A stretch of 64,000 nt of DNA from contig CAVXFK010000020.1 of assembly GCA_963761005.1 (NCBI GenBank), forward strand, positions 1-64,000. Reading direction: 5' to 3'. The DNA is from DASWJZ01 sp963761005. GTDB taxonomy: Bacteria; Pseudomonadota; Alphaproteobacteria; Rhizobiales; Afifellaceae. The position numbers were made by a program, and so were the translations under genes. Of this stretch, positions 8,767-18,402 are shown one piece after another. Each line of letters opens with the position of its first letter. The stretch's first letter is position 1. The notes under the pieces were generated by a model, which had not been told where the DNA came from, did no database searches, and was given only the letters and a program-made list of their open reading frames with translations.

Positions 8767-9719
8767 CGGCTGAAGTCGACCGCGCCCGTATTCCCGCCGC
8801 AGAGGATGACGCCGACGCGCTCGTCGGACGTCGGCCGATAGCGGCCCGAAAGAAGCGCCGCGAAGGCGGCAGCGCCGCCCGGCTCCGTCGCCAGCCTGAG
8901 CTTGTCCCAGATCACGCGCTGCGCTTCCGCGATTGCCGCATCTTCAACCAGCGCCACGTGGTCGACATGCGCCTGAGCGATCGGGAACATAAGCGATCCG
9001 ACGCGTTTCGGCGCAAGCGAATCCGCCGCGATGCCGCCGGCTGGCGCGTCGACAGGCCCGCCGGCTTGAAGCGCCATATGAAGCGTCGGCGCAAGCTCCG
9101 GCTCAACGCCGACGATCTTTGCGCGACCCGCGTACCAAGCCGCGATGCCACCGATCAGCCCCCCGCCGCCGACGGCGACTAGAACCGTGTCGAGATCCGG
9201 CGCGTCCTCCTCAAGCTCAAGCCCGAGCGTCCCCTGCCCGATGATCGTCTCCGGCTGATCGTAGGCATGAATCTGAAGCGCGCCGGTCTTCGCGGCAAAG
9301 GACTCGCTTGCGGCGAGCGCATCGACATAGCGCTCGCCACCGACCACGAGATCGGCGCCGTAGCTCTTGATCCGTGCGATCTTCGCCGGCGAAGAAACGC
9401 TTGGCAGGAAGATCGTCGCCTTGTGGCCGAGCCGCATCGCGGCATAGGCGACGGCCGCGCCGTGGTTGCCGCCGGACGCCGCAACGACGCCGGCCGCCGG
9501 CACGTCCCTTGTAAGAAGATTGGTGAAGGCGCCGCGCGGCTTGAACGACCCGGCGTGCTGGAGAAGCTCGAGCTTGAGCACGAGGCGGGAAACACCGAGC
9601 CCGAAATCGCCGCTGTCGACGTCGAGAATCGGAGTGCGCCGGATGTGCGGCCGTATCAATGCCTCCCCCACGCGGATCGCGTCGCGGTCGAACGAAGCGG
9701 TGTCCTTCCATGCCAGCAT
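8763..9719 (-). CDS. PLP-dependent threonine/serine dehydratase family protein
   Basis: 318 aa fold-type II PLP enzyme. The Schiff-base Lys60 is in GSFKPRGAF, the substrate loop is ASGGNHG and the phosphate-binding glycine loop is VGGGGLIGG. The family converts threonine or serine to a 2-oxoacid plus ammonia; there is no C-terminal ACT domain, so it is not the allosteric biosynthetic IlvA. The start at 9719 (MLAWKDTASF) is preferred to an upstream ATG that adds 26 residues of low quality. A serine racemase or other beta-replacing relative remains possible. Confidence 0.88.
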   Translation of the reverse strand: MLAWKDTASFDRDAIRVGEALIRPHIRRTPILDVDSGDFGLGVSRLVLKLELLQHAGSFKPRGAFTNLLTRDVPAAGVVAASGGNHGAAVAYAAMRLGHKATIFLPSVSSPAKIARIKSYGADLVVGGERYVDALAASESFAAKTGALQIHAYDQPETIIGQGTLGLELEEDAPDLDTVLVAVGGGGLIGGIAAWYAGRAKIVGVEPELAPTLHMALQAGGPVDAPAGGIAADSLAPKRVGSLMFPIAQAHVDHVALVEDAAIAEAQRVIWDKLRLATEPGGAAAFAALLSGRYRPTSDERVGVILCGGNTGAVDFSR

Positions 9720-9930
9720 ATCCGGGTCCTCAAAAGTTGACCGACGCTTGCCACAATGCGAACGCGTCGGTCGAGCCGATTCGGTCGGTTGCGGCACGCA
9801 AGAAGCCCTCCGACTTTGCCTTTGACAGCGCGCCTTCGGACTGGTTTCTGTCGCACGTTCGGAATCGGCGAACCGGCGTCTGGGGCGGACGCGGTTCGTA
9901 CTCCGGCAGCACTATGGACACGGAGTTACG

Positions 9931-10275
9931 ATGCTCAAGATGAGAGTCCTCGCCGGAGCCATGGCTCTAGCGATCAGCGCCACGGCCGGGCAAGCCGCGG
10001 GCTCCGCCTCGACCAACCGGGAATTTCGCGACGCCGTCGCCCGCATTTTGAATTCCGTGCGGCCCGGCAACGACTATCTGAGCGGGCTCAGCGCCTCGCA
10101 GTTCCGCGACTTCGTCGCTTGCGCGCAAGGCGTCATGGACGCCGCGCCGCCGGCCCGCAAGCAGTATGTGCTTGCCGCGCCGAATGCGACCGCATTGCGC
10201 CAACGCTTCGATGAAGTCTCGCTCGACAACCACGCCCAGTTGAAGCAGGCCGTCTCCCGGGAATGCGCCGTGTAG
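9931..10275 (+). CDS. Hypothetical secreted protein
   Basis: 114 aa with a signal peptide (MRVLAGAMALAISATAGQAA), then a small helical domain with two cysteines (FVACAQGV and SRECAV). It is probably a periplasmic protein of unknown function. It is divergent from the dehydratase gene, with a 211-bp shared upstream region in which I see no clear operator. It converges on the SDHAF4-like gene. Confidence 0.6.
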   Translation: MLKMRVLAGAMALAISATAGQAAGSASTNREFRDAVARILNSVRPGNDYLSGLSASQFRDFVACAQGVMDAAPPARKQYVLAAPNATALRQRFDEVSLDNHAQLKQAVSRECAV

Positions 10276-10297
10276 GTCGTCGGCGCGCCACACAATC

Positions 10298-10326
10298 AAA
10301 AAGCGCGAGCGGCCGAAGCGCCGCTC
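10298..10326 (-). terminator. Rho-independent terminator of the SDHAF4-like gene
   Basis: On the minus strand a perfect 7-bp stem (GAGCGGC/GCCGCTC) with a 6-base loop is followed within 4 bases by TTTTT. The stem overlaps the first bases of the DUF1674 gene stop codon. Confidence 0.75.
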
Positions 10327-10525
10327 AGAAATCGCTGGCGATCCCGTCTTTCTCCCAATCGCCGTAGCGGGTCGGTTCCGGCCCGTCGGGGCCGCCGATC
10401 TCCTTCTGCCGCTGGCTTCCGGGCGCGGCCTTGCGCCGCGCCTCGGCTTCTGCCCGAGCGCGCTCGGCGGCCGCCTTGAGGCGCGCCCGTTTCGCCTCCT
10501 CGTCTTCGTTCTGCCGCTTCGACAT
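10325..10525 (-). CDS. DUF1674 / SDHAF4-like succinate dehydrogenase assembly factor
   Basis: 66 aa. The C-terminal motif KEIGGPDGPEPTRYGDWEKDGIASDF is the hallmark of DUF1674, the bacterial relatives of SDHAF4, which assists flavinylated SdhA during complex II assembly. The N-terminal half is an Ala/Arg/Glu-rich helix (RARLKAAAERARAEAEARRKA), as is usual. A longer alternative frame (10296-10559) is a shadow. The gene ends on an intrinsic terminator. Confidence 0.85.
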   Translation of the reverse strand: MSKRQNEDEEAKRARLKAAAERARAEAEARRKAAPGSQRQKEIGGPDGPEPTRYGDWEKDGIASDF

Positions 10526-10614
10526 AGCAATTGAACCGAAAGCTCTCGCTTCCCATCATATAGAGGCGCCCGCGCCAAAGCTAAGATCCGCGTGGGCGGA
10601 CGAGGTGACGAGCG

Positions 10615-11568
10615 ATGAATGTCCTGAAGACCGGGATGTTGCTGGCGGCGCTGACTGCGCTCTTCATGGGCGTCGGCTATCTGGTCGGCGGCTCGGGCGG
10701 CGCCTTCATTGCCTTTCTCGTCGCCGCCGGCATGAACCTCTTCAGCTACTGGAACGCCGACAAGCTCGTGCTTCGCATGCATCAGGCACGCGAGGTCGAC
10801 GAGCGCCAAGCGCCTGAGCTTTACGGAATTGTGCGTGAGCTTTCCCGCCGCGCCGGATTGCCCATGCCGAAGGTCTACATCATGGACAATCCGCAGCCAA
10901 ACGCCTTCGCCACGGGCCGCGATCCGAAGAACGCCGCGGTTGCCGCGACGACCGGCATTCTACGCCAGCTCACCCGCGAGGAATTGGCCGGGGTCATCGG
11001 CCATGAGCTGACGCATGTCAGAAACCGCGACACGCTGACCATGACGATTGCGGCAACGATTGCCGGCGCCATTTCGATGCTTGCCAACTTCGCCTTCTTC
11101 TTCGGCGGTCTCGGGGGCGGCAACCGCAACAACCCGCTCGGCTTCGTCGGCGTGCTCCTTGCGGCGATCACCGCGCCGATCGCCGCGTTGCTGATCCAGA
11201 TGGCGATCAACCGCACGCGCGAATATTCCGCCGACCGTGGTGGCGCAGAGCTTTGCGGCAACCCGCTGTGGCTCGCCTCGGCGCTTGCCAAGATCGAGGG
11301 AAGCGCCCGGCGCATGCCGATGGTGAGCGCAGAGCGCAATCCGGCGACCGCGCCTCTCTTCATCGTCAATCCGCTGACCGGCGAGCGCATGGACAATCTC
11401 TTCTCCACGCACCCGGCGACTGCGAACCGCATCGCTGCCTTGGAGCAGATGGCGCGGACGGGTGAGCGCAGCGCCCCGCTCGACCTCAGCCAGCGTGCTC
11501 CCTCGGCCGCTGCCGCGCATCCGGGCCCCTGGTCCAGGCTCGGCGCAAGGCGCGGCCCTTGGGGCTGA
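10615..11568 (+). CDS. htpX: Protease HtpX homologue (M48 zinc metalloprotease)
   Basis: 317 aa inner-membrane heat-shock metalloprotease involved in quality control of membrane proteins. The zinc site HELTH is at residues 130-134, with the third ligand in the downstream EYSADRGG. Two N-terminal and two central hydrophobic segments are visible, as in E. coli HtpX. The C-terminus carries a Pro/Gly-rich tail (RRGPWG). Its stop overlaps the TTG start of rsmB by 10 bases, suggesting coupling. Confidence 0.95.
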   Translation: MNVLKTGMLLAALTALFMGVGYLVGGSGGAFIAFLVAAGMNLFSYWNADKLVLRMHQAREVDERQAPELYGIVRELSRRAGLPMPKVYIMDNPQPNAFATGRDPKNAAVAATTGILRQLTREELAGVIGHELTHVRNRDTLTMTIAATIAGAISMLANFAFFFGGLGGGNRNNPLGFVGVLLAAITAPIAALLIQMAINRTREYSADRGGAELCGNPLWLASALAKIEGSARRMPMVSAERNPATAPLFIVNPLTGERMDNLFSTHPATANRIAALEQMARTGERSAPLDLSQRAPSAAAAHPGPWSRLGARRGPWG

Positions 11569-12950
11569 GTCCGAGAGAGAGATCGCGGCAGAAGGTCCGT
11601 CCGCCCCGCGCCGGCGCCACGGCTGATCCCGCCGGCTTTGCCGTCCGCCGCACCGCCGCGGCGATCCTCCGCCATGTGATTGAGCGCGGCACCGCGCTCG
11701 ACGCCCTTCTCGATGAGAAGCATGGCAATCCGCACTTCCGCGCGCTCGATCGCCGCGACCGCTCTTTGACGCGCGCGATCCTCGGTACGGCGCTTCGCCG
11801 CCGCGGCGAGATCGAAGCCGCGTTGAAGGGCGTGCTCGATCGGCCGCTACCGGAAAATTCCGGCGCGCTTTCCGCCATCCTCCACGTCGCCATAGCGCAA
11901 ATCCTGTTCCTCGACGTGCCCGACCACGCTGCGGTCGACATCGCTGTCAAGCTGGCCGGCAACGACCGCCGCACCGGGCGCGCGCGCGGGCTCGTCAACG
12001 GCGTGCTCCGCAACCTGGTGCGGAGCCGCGATGAAATCCTCGCCCGCATGGCTTCCAACGCCGGCCGCATCGACATGCCGGACTGGCTCTTCACCCGGCT
12101 CGCGGAAGCCTATGGAGAAACGACGGCACTCGAGATCACCGCCGCGCATCTCGAGCCGCCGTGCCTTGACCTGAGCGTCAAAAGCGATTCAGCGCATTGG
12201 GCTGAGCGGCTTTGCGGTGCGCTGCTCCCAACCGGGACAGTGCGCCTCGCGGGCACGCATCGCGTGAGCGAGCTTCCCGGCTACGAAGAAGGCGCTTGGT
12301 GGGTGCAGGACGCAGCTGCAGCGCTCCCCGCTCGCCTCCTCGGCGACATCGCCGGGAAGAAGGTCGCGGACCTTTGCGCAGCACCCGGCGGCAAGACCGC
12401 CGAACTAGCGGCGTCGGGCGCTAGCGTCACCGCCGTCGATCTCTCGGAGAGCCGCGTAAAACGCCTTGCCGAAAACCTCCGCCGCCTCGGTCTGGATGCG
12501 GAGCTCGTCGTCGCCAATGTGCTCGATTGGCAGCCTGACGAATTGTTCGACGCAGTGCTTCTCGATGCCCCTTGCACGGCGACCGGAACGATCCGCCGCC
12601 ATCCCGACATTCAATGGCTGAAGCGGCCCGAGGACATCGCCACCCTTGCAGCGCTGCAGACCAAGATGCTCGACCATGCAGCAACGCTCGTTAAGCCCGG
12701 CGGACGACTCGTCTTCGCGACCTGCTCGCTCCAGCCCGAGGAGGGAGAAGCACAGGTTGCACCCTTCCTCACGCAACACCCCGACTTCGCTCTTGAGCCG
12801 ATTGCGCCAACGGAGATCGCCGGTTTGTCGGAGCTGCTGACGCCGTCCGGGACGCTTCGCACGCTCCCCTGTCACCGCTTCGGCAGCGACCCGATTCTCG
12901 CAGGCATGGACGGCTTTTTCGCCGCCCAATTCGTGCGCCGTCGCGGATAA
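11559..12950 (+). CDS. rsmB: RsmB-type 16S rRNA (cytosine-C5) methyltransferase
   Basis: 463 aa. An N-terminal NusB-like RNA-binding domain (about 30-160) precedes a Rossmann SAM domain with LCAAPGGKTAELAA. The two catalytic cysteines are Cys339 in DAPCTATG and Cys389 in ATCSLQPEE, the pair that defines m5C RNA methyltransferases. The NusB fusion makes RsmB (C967 of 16S rRNA) the best assignment. The start is a TTG inside the end of htpX; a slightly later start is possible because the first 25 residues are not conserved. Confidence 0.92.
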   Translation: MGLSPRERSRQKVRPPRAGATADPAGFAVRRTAAAILRHVIERGTALDALLDEKHGNPHFRALDRRDRSLTRAILGTALRRRGEIEAALKGVLDRPLPENSGALSAILHVAIAQILFLDVPDHAAVDIAVKLAGNDRRTGRARGLVNGVLRNLVRSRDEILARMASNAGRIDMPDWLFTRLAEAYGETTALEITAAHLEPPCLDLSVKSDSAHWAERLCGALLPTGTVRLAGTHRVSELPGYEEGAWWVQDAAAALPARLLGDIAGKKVADLCAAPGGKTAELAASGASVTAVDLSESRVKRLAENLRRLGLDAELVVANVLDWQPDELFDAVLLDAPCTATGTIRRHPDIQWLKRPEDIATLAALQTKMLDHAATLVKPGGRLVFATCSLQPEEGEAQVAPFLTQHPDFALEPIAPTEIAGLSELLTPSGTLRTLPCHRFGSDPILAGMDGFFAAQFVRRRG

Positions 12951-12995
12951 GGGCGCTCGCTTGCCAACATCTCCGAACGGGGTTACCGGCTGAAC

Positions 12996-14672
12996 ATGTC
13001 AGCGATCGCGCCAGCGGACCAGCTGCGCCTCGCTCTCCACCGGGCGGGACAGTTCACAAGGCGACTGCGGCTCGGCGCCGTCTCCGGGCCGATCGGGCGT
13101 TTTCGCGCCGCAGGGGGCGGCCGTTCGCAGCTTCTGATAGCACCACCCGACCTACGGACCGCCGACCCGACAATCGCGTCGGAGATTTACGCCGGGCGCT
13201 TCGCGCTTGCCGGACACGTGGTCGAAGCGGGTGGCACGTCGCCCTTCGACATCGGCCCGCCGTCGGAAGATTGGCTGAAGGAGCTTCACGCCTTTGGCTG
13301 GCTTCGGCATTTGCGCGCCGCCGACACGCCGCTCGCGCGCTCCAACGCGCGTGCCGTGGTGGAAGACTGGCTGTCGCTTCACCGCCGTCCCGGCGGCGAC
13401 GTCGTCTGGGACACCGACATCGCCGCGCACCGCGCGCTGTCGTTCCTGGCGCAGTCGCCGCTTATCCTGCACGACGCCGACCATCAGCTCTATCGCGACT
13501 TCGTGCGCTCGCTCTTGAGACACGCGAGCGTTTTGCGCTCGGCGATCTCTTCGAGCGAGCCCGGTCTGCCCCGCATGCACGCGGCAATCGCGATCGCGCT
13601 GATCGGCCTTTCGCTCTCCCAACAGGAACGCCTCGCGCGCGCCGGGCTTGACCGCGTCGACGGCGAGCTTGAGGCGCAGATTCTTCCCGACGGCGGCCAC
13701 GTCTCGCGCAATCCCGCCACGCTCGTCGATATCCTGATCGACCTGCTCCCGCTCCGCCAGGCGCTGATCGCGCGCGGCCTCGTGCCTTCCGAGACGCTGC
13801 TTCATTCGATCGACCGGATGATGCCGATGCTCCGCTTCTTCCGCCATGGCGACGGAGCCTTCGCGAATTTCAACGGCGCCGCCTCGTCGGCCGCCGGCCT
13901 CGTCGCGACCGTCATGTCCTACGACGAGACACTCGGCACGCCGGCATCGAGCGCCACCTATTCCGGCTATGAGCGGGTCGACGGTAGCGGCTCGCTTCTG
14001 ATCGTCGACGCCGGTGGGCCGCCGCCGATCGCCTATTCAAGCGAGGCGCATGCCGGCACGCTGTCGTTCGAGTTCTCGCGCGGCATCCACCGCATCGTCA
14101 TCAATTGCGGCGCGCCGGCCGCGCGCCACCAGACGCTTCGCCGCGCCGCGCGCCGCACCGCCGCCCATTCGACCGCAACCCTCAATGACGAATCGTCGTG
14201 CCGCTTCTCCAGCGACGCGGTGAACGCGCAGATCGTCTCCGGCCCGCGCACCATCATAGCGCGGCGACAGAATCCGGACGACGGCTCGACCGTCCTGCAG
14301 ATGAAACACGACGGCTATATGCGCCGCTACGGCGTCGTGCATGAGCGCAATCTGAGACTCGTCGCGGACGGACGTCTGCTTGAAGGCGTGGACCGGTTCA
14401 ACGGTGAGCCGACCCAGCGCGACCTCGCCTTTGCGACACGCTTCCACCTGCATCACGCCGTCACGGTCCACGCCACGGACCGGCGCACGGCCCTCGACCT
14501 TCGCCTGCCCGACGGCAGCGTCTGGCGCTTCGAGGCCAACGGCCCGGTCGAGCTTGAGGAAAGCGTCCACCTTTCCGACGTCTTCGGCAGCCGCCAGACC
14601 AGCCAGATCGTGCTTGCGAGCAAATGCCGCTCCGAAGTCCCTGTGAAGTGGCGCTTCTCGTTGATGTCCTGA
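12996..14672 (+). CDS. Heparinase II/III family protein
   Basis: 558 aa. The alpha-helical N-terminal half has the pattern of alphaproteobacterial heparinase II/III-like proteins (WLKELHAFGWLRHL, MHAAIAIALIGL, ILPDGGHVSRNPATLVDIL). The beta-rich C-terminal half is the heparinase II/III lyase domain (PF07940 type). The true substrate is unknown; an envelope polysaccharide is more likely than heparin. No signal peptide is evident. It lies between rsmB and purH, an order common in this group, and all three may form one transcript. Confidence 0.87.
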   Translation: MSAIAPADQLRLALHRAGQFTRRLRLGAVSGPIGRFRAAGGGRSQLLIAPPDLRTADPTIASEIYAGRFALAGHVVEAGGTSPFDIGPPSEDWLKELHAFGWLRHLRAADTPLARSNARAVVEDWLSLHRRPGGDVVWDTDIAAHRALSFLAQSPLILHDADHQLYRDFVRSLLRHASVLRSAISSSEPGLPRMHAAIAIALIGLSLSQQERLARAGLDRVDGELEAQILPDGGHVSRNPATLVDILIDLLPLRQALIARGLVPSETLLHSIDRMMPMLRFFRHGDGAFANFNGAASSAAGLVATVMSYDETLGTPASSATYSGYERVDGSGSLLIVDAGGPPPIAYSSEAHAGTLSFEFSRGIHRIVINCGAPAARHQTLRRAARRTAAHSTATLNDESSCRFSSDAVNAQIVSGPRTIIARRQNPDDGSTVLQMKHDGYMRRYGVVHERNLRLVADGRLLEGVDRFNGEPTQRDLAFATRFHLHHAVTVHATDRRTALDLRLPDGSVWRFEANGPVELEESVHLSDVFGSRQTSQIVLASKCRSEVPVKWRFSLMS

Positions 14673-14738
14673 CCTTTTGCGGAGCCTCGGCCGCGTGCTA
14701 GTCGCCGCACGACCGCTCAACGCCTTGAAGGTTTGCCC

Positions 14739-16337
14739 ATGCCCGCCGAGACCGCCGGCCCCGAGCTCCTGGAAATCCGCCGGGCGCTTATCTCCGTCTA
14801 CGACAAATCGGGGCTCATCGAGCTTGCGAGAGAGCTCGCTGTGCACGGGGCTGAGATCGTTTCAACTGGAGGCACCGCGCGGGCGCTCACCGACGCCGGG
14901 ATCGCCATGGTCGACGTCGCCACCGTCACGGGCATGCCAGAGATGATGGATGGGCGCGTCAAGACGCTTCACCCGCGCATCCACGGCGGGCTGCTCGCGC
15001 TTCGCGATGATCCCGATCATCGCGCCTCGATGGAAGGCTTCGGCATCAAGGGCATCGATTGCCTGATCTCGAACCTCTACCCGTTCGAGGCGACGATCGC
15101 CAAGGGCGCCGGAATGGCCGAGGCGATTGAGAACATCGACATCGGCGGACCGGCGATGATCCGTGCCGCCGCCAAGAACGCCGCCTGGGTCGCAGTCGTG
15201 ACCGATCCGTCGGACTACGCCGCACTTGTCACGGCGCTTCGGGAAGGCGGCGTGTCGCGCGCGCTCCGTGCCCGCTTCGCCGCCAAGGCCTATGCACGCA
15301 CCGCCGCCTACGACGCCGCGATCGCCGGCTGGTATGCGCGCCAGATCGACGACGAGCTGCCGCAGCGCCTGATCGTCGCCGGCGAGTTCCGCGAACGCAT
15401 GCGCTACGGCGAGAATCCGCATCAGTCGGCCGGGCTCTACCTCAACGCCGAGCCCGGCCCATGCGTCGCCAAGGCACGGCAGGTGCAGGGGAAGGAGCTC
15501 TCCTTCAACAACATCAACGACGCCGACGCGGCGTTCGAGCTCGTCTCCGACCTGGCGGCGGAGCGGCCGGCGGTCGCCATCATCAAGCACGCCAATCCTT
15601 GCGGCGTCGCACTGGGCACCGATCTCGCCGAAGCCTATCGCAAGGCGCTTCTTTGCGACCCGGTCTCCGCCTATGGCGGCATCGTTGCCGTGAACCGCCC
15701 GCTTGATGAAGAAGCGGCCGCCACGATCACCGGCATCTTCACCGAAGTAGTGATCGCGCCCGACGCCGACGCCGCCGCGCTCGCAATCTTCGCGAAGAAG
15801 GCCAATCTCCGGCTGCTTCTGACCGGTGGGATGGCCGACCCGACGTCAAAGGCGCTGCGCGTCCGAAGCGTCGCCGGCGGGTTCTTGGCACAGGAGCGCG
15901 ACGCGGCGCTTGTCACCCGCGCCGACTGCCGCGTCGTCACCAAGCGCGCGCCGAGCGAGGCGGAGTTCTCCGACCTGATCTTCGCCTTCCGCGTTGCCAA
16001 GCACGTGAAGTCGAACGCCATCGTCTACGCCAAGGACGGCGCGACGGTCGGCGTCGGCGCCGGGCAGATGAGCCGTGTCGATTCCGCGCGCATCGCCGCG
16101 ATCAAGGCTGCCGACGCCGCGAAGGCGGCCGGCCTCGACGCGCCGCTGACGCAAAACTCCGTCGTCGCCTCCGACGCCTTCTTCCCCTTCGCCGACGGGC
16201 TGCTGGCGACGGCGGAAGCAGGCGCCACCGCCGTGATCCAGCCGGGCGGATCGCTCCGCGACGACGAGGTGATCGCCGCCGCCGACGAAGCCGGCCTCGC
16301 CATGGTCTTTTCCGGCGTCAGGCACTTCCGGCACTGA
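14739..16337 (+). CDS. purH: Bifunctional AICAR transformylase / IMP cyclohydrolase
   Basis: 532 aa cytoplasmic enzyme for the last two steps of IMP synthesis. The N-terminal MGS-like cyclohydrolase domain (about 10-160) contains SVYDKSGL, STGGTA and VKTLHPRIHGGLLALR. The C-terminal transformylase domain has MRYGENPHQSA, the catalytic IIKHANPCGVA and FFPFADGL. The ATG at 14739 has GAAGG 7 bases upstream; a TTG two codons earlier is possible. Confidence 0.97.
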   Translation: MPAETAGPELLEIRRALISVYDKSGLIELARELAVHGAEIVSTGGTARALTDAGIAMVDVATVTGMPEMMDGRVKTLHPRIHGGLLALRDDPDHRASMEGFGIKGIDCLISNLYPFEATIAKGAGMAEAIENIDIGGPAMIRAAAKNAAWVAVVTDPSDYAALVTALREGGVSRALRARFAAKAYARTAAYDAAIAGWYARQIDDELPQRLIVAGEFRERMRYGENPHQSAGLYLNAEPGPCVAKARQVQGKELSFNNINDADAAFELVSDLAAERPAVAIIKHANPCGVALGTDLAEAYRKALLCDPVSAYGGIVAVNRPLDEEAAATITGIFTEVVIAPDADAAALAIFAKKANLRLLLTGGMADPTSKALRVRSVAGGFLAQERDAALVTRADCRVVTKRAPSEAEFSDLIFAFRVAKHVKSNAIVYAKDGATVGVGAGQMSRVDSARIAAIKAADAAKAAGLDAPLTQNSVVASDAFFPFADGLLATAEAGATAVIQPGGSLRDDEVIAAADEAGLAMVFSGVRHFRH

Positions 16338-16339
16338 CA

Positions 16340-16890
16340 ATGCCGGCTTACGTCGCCTTCCTGCGCGGCATCAATGTCGGCGGCAACAAGACGATCCCGA
16401 TGGCGAAGCTGAAGGCGATCTTCGAAGCGCTCGGCTTCGCGAACACGGAAGACGCTGCTGAACAGCGGCAATATCGTCTTCGCGAGCGACGAGAAAGGAC
16501 CGCGCGAAGCTGACGAAGACAATCGAAGCCGCGATCGAGAAGGAGTTCGGCTTCCGCCCCGCCGTCATGATTCGCGACGGGGCAGCGCTGCGGAAGATCG
16601 TGGAGAAGAACCCTTTCCCAAAGATGGCAAAGGACGATCCGAGCCATCTCGTCGTCATGCTGCTTTCGGCAAGGCCCGACAGGGGCGCCGCAAAGCGGAT
16701 TGCCGCCGCCTATCAGGGCGTCGAGGAAATCCGCATCGATGACGAGCACGCCTACATCACCTACCCGAACGGCATCGGCAAATCGAAGCTCACCAACGTG
16801 CTTCTCGAAAAGCAGCTCGGCGTCGTCGGCACGGCGCGCAACTGGAACACGCTGACGAAGCTTCTGGCGATAGTGGAGGAAGGCGATTAG
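16340..16890 (+). pseudogene. DUF1697 family protein, broken by two frame changes
   Basis: The start MPAYVAFLRGINVGGNKTIPM is a typical DUF1697 N-terminus. The family sequence then jumps to frame +1 (TLLNSGNIVFASDEK, from about 16452) and again to +1 (RAKLTKTIEAAIEKEFGFRPAV, from about 16501), finishing at 16890. Each jump is explained by one extra base, once in CGGAAG and once in AAAGGACC. The rest of the family pattern is intact, so the lesions are recent or are sequencing indels. It follows purH by 2 bases. Function of the family is unknown. Confidence 0.8.
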
Positions 16891-16904
16891 ATCCGACTCT
16901 TCTT

Positions 16905-17003
16905 GTCGTCATGCCCGGACTTGATCCGGGCATCCGTTCCGTCGCACTCGACCGCCCCGAACGTTACGGAATGGATTGTCGGGCCAGGCCCGCCAATGAC
17001 GAC
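16905..17003. repeat. Dispersed palindromic repeat, uninterrupted copy
   Basis: Two half-palindromes (ATGCCCGGACTTGATCCGGGCAT and TCGGGCCAGGCCCGCCA, shown here only in part) are bounded by GTCGTCATG on the left and CCAATGACGAC on the right, so the whole element is a larger inverted repeat. A second copy of the same architecture is at 20172-20334. Such intergenic repeats are abundant in Hyphomicrobiales genomes. Here it separates the DUF1697 gene from the convergent rlmN and may also help termination. Confidence 0.75.
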
Positions 17004-17021
17004 CTCGATAGCAGCTGAGCC

Positions 17022-18221
17022 CTAGGCGCCGGCCGTCACCCGCTCGCTCTTGCGCGTCCGCTCGCTGGCGCTCTTCAATTGTCCGCAGGCCGCGAAGATG
17101 TCGCGGCCGCGCGGCGTGCGGATCGGCGAGGCGTAGCCGGCGCGATTGACCACGTCGGCGAACGCCTCAATCCGCTCCCACTCGGAGCATTCGTAGGGCG
17201 CGCCCGGCCACGGATTGAACGGGATCAGGTTGATCTTCGCCGGGATGCCCTTGAGGAGCTTCACTAGGTCCTTCGCCTCGGCGAGCGAGTCGTTCACGTC
17301 CTTCAGCATCACGTATTCGAACGTTATCCGTCGTGCGTTCGACAAACCCGGATAGGCGCGGCAGGCGTCCATCAGCTCCGCGATCGGCCATTTCCTGTTG
17401 ATCGGCACGAGCACGTCGCGAAGGTCGTCGCGCACCGCGTGGAGCGAGATCGCGAGCATCGTCCCGATCTCAGCGCCTGCGCGCGGGATCTCCGGCACGA
17501 CGCCGGAGGTCGACAGCGTGATGCGGCGCTTGGAAAGCGCGATGCCGTCGCCGTCCGTAGCGATCAGCAGCGCTTCCTTCACGTTGTCGAAATTATAGAG
17601 CGGCTCACCCATCCCCATCATTACGACGTTGGAGACAAGCCGGCCCTCCGACGGCACAACAGCACCTTGCGGAATCGTCGCGTCGGGAAAGTCGCCGAGC
17701 CGTTCGCGCGCGACGAGGACTTGCTGCACGATCTCTTCCGCCGTCAGATTCCTGACCATGCGCTGCGTGCCGGTGTGGCAGAAGGTGCAGGTGAGCGTGC
17801 AGCCGACCTGGCTTGAGACGCAGAGCGTGCCGCGCCCCTCCTCCGGGATGTAGACCGTCTCGATCTCGACCGGCCGTCCCCCTGTCGCACTATGGGCGCC
17901 GCGCGGCGGAAAGCGGAGCAGCCATTTCCGCGTGCCGTCCTCGGAGACCTGCTCGGCGACGATCTCAGGCCGCGCAAGCGTGAAACGCTCCGCGAGCGCT
18001 TCGCGAAGCGGCTTCGCGACGTTGGTCATCGCGGCGAAATCGGTGGCGCCGCGGAAATAGAGCCAGTGCCAGATCTGGCTCGCGCGCATGCGCCTCTGCG
18101 ACGGCGGCACGTCGACTTCGGCGAGCGCCTCGCCAAGCGCCGCCCGCGACAGGCCGGCCAGCGACGGTTTTTCGGCCGCCGTCGATATGCCGGCCGTCTC
18201 AAAGGCGAGAGCAGTAGTCAT
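17022..18221 (-). CDS. rlmN: Dual-specificity RNA methyltransferase RlmN
   Basis: 399 aa radical-SAM enzyme that methylates C2 of A2503 in 23S rRNA and A37 in some tRNAs. The 4Fe-4S motif CTLTCTFCHTGTQ lies in the central barrel. The N-terminal part has RRMRASQIWHWLYFRGA. The C-terminal FAACGQL supplies the mechanistic cysteine, and MGMGEPLYNFDNV is the usual SAM-contact loop. The length is slightly above average owing to the N-terminal extension. Confidence 0.96.
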   Translation of the reverse strand: MTTALAFETAGISTAAEKPSLAGLSRAALGEALAEVDVPPSQRRMRASQIWHWLYFRGATDFAAMTNVAKPLREALAERFTLARPEIVAEQVSEDGTRKWLLRFPPRGAHSATGGRPVEIETVYIPEEGRGTLCVSSQVGCTLTCTFCHTGTQRMVRNLTAEEIVQQVLVARERLGDFPDATIPQGAVVPSEGRLVSNVVMMGMGEPLYNFDNVKEALLIATDGDGIALSKRRITLSTSGVVPEIPRAGAEIGTMLAISLHAVRDDLRDVLVPINRKWPIAELMDACRAYPGLSNARRITFEYVMLKDVNDSLAEAKDLVKLLKGIPAKINLIPFNPWPGAPYECSEWERIEAFADVVNRAGYASPIRTPRGRDIFAACGQLKSASERTRKSERVTAGA

Positions 18222-18290
18222 GCGAGGGTCTCTAGCACATGCACGGGGCGCCGCAGAACGTCCAGATTGGCCCCCGCGAGCCGCAGCGCA

Positions 18291-18391
18291 ACCCTCTCCC
18301 CCTTGTGGAGAGAGCGTCTGGGTGAGGCGTATCGAACGCAGGGCGCAGCGGAGAGACCGTTCCCCTAGCCGCTCCCTAGGAAGGGGAAGGG
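18291..18391. repeat. GC-rich palindromic repeat
   Basis: CCCTCTCCCCCTTGTGGAGAGAG begins a region of alternating C-rich and G-rich runs that ends with TCCCCTAGCC...AAGGGGAAGGG. It resembles the elements at 26207-26242, 26617-26690 and 27655-27678 and so belongs to the same dispersed family. It lies between rlmN and the IalB gene. Confidence 0.6.
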
Positions 18392-18402
18392 AAACCCATC
18401 GG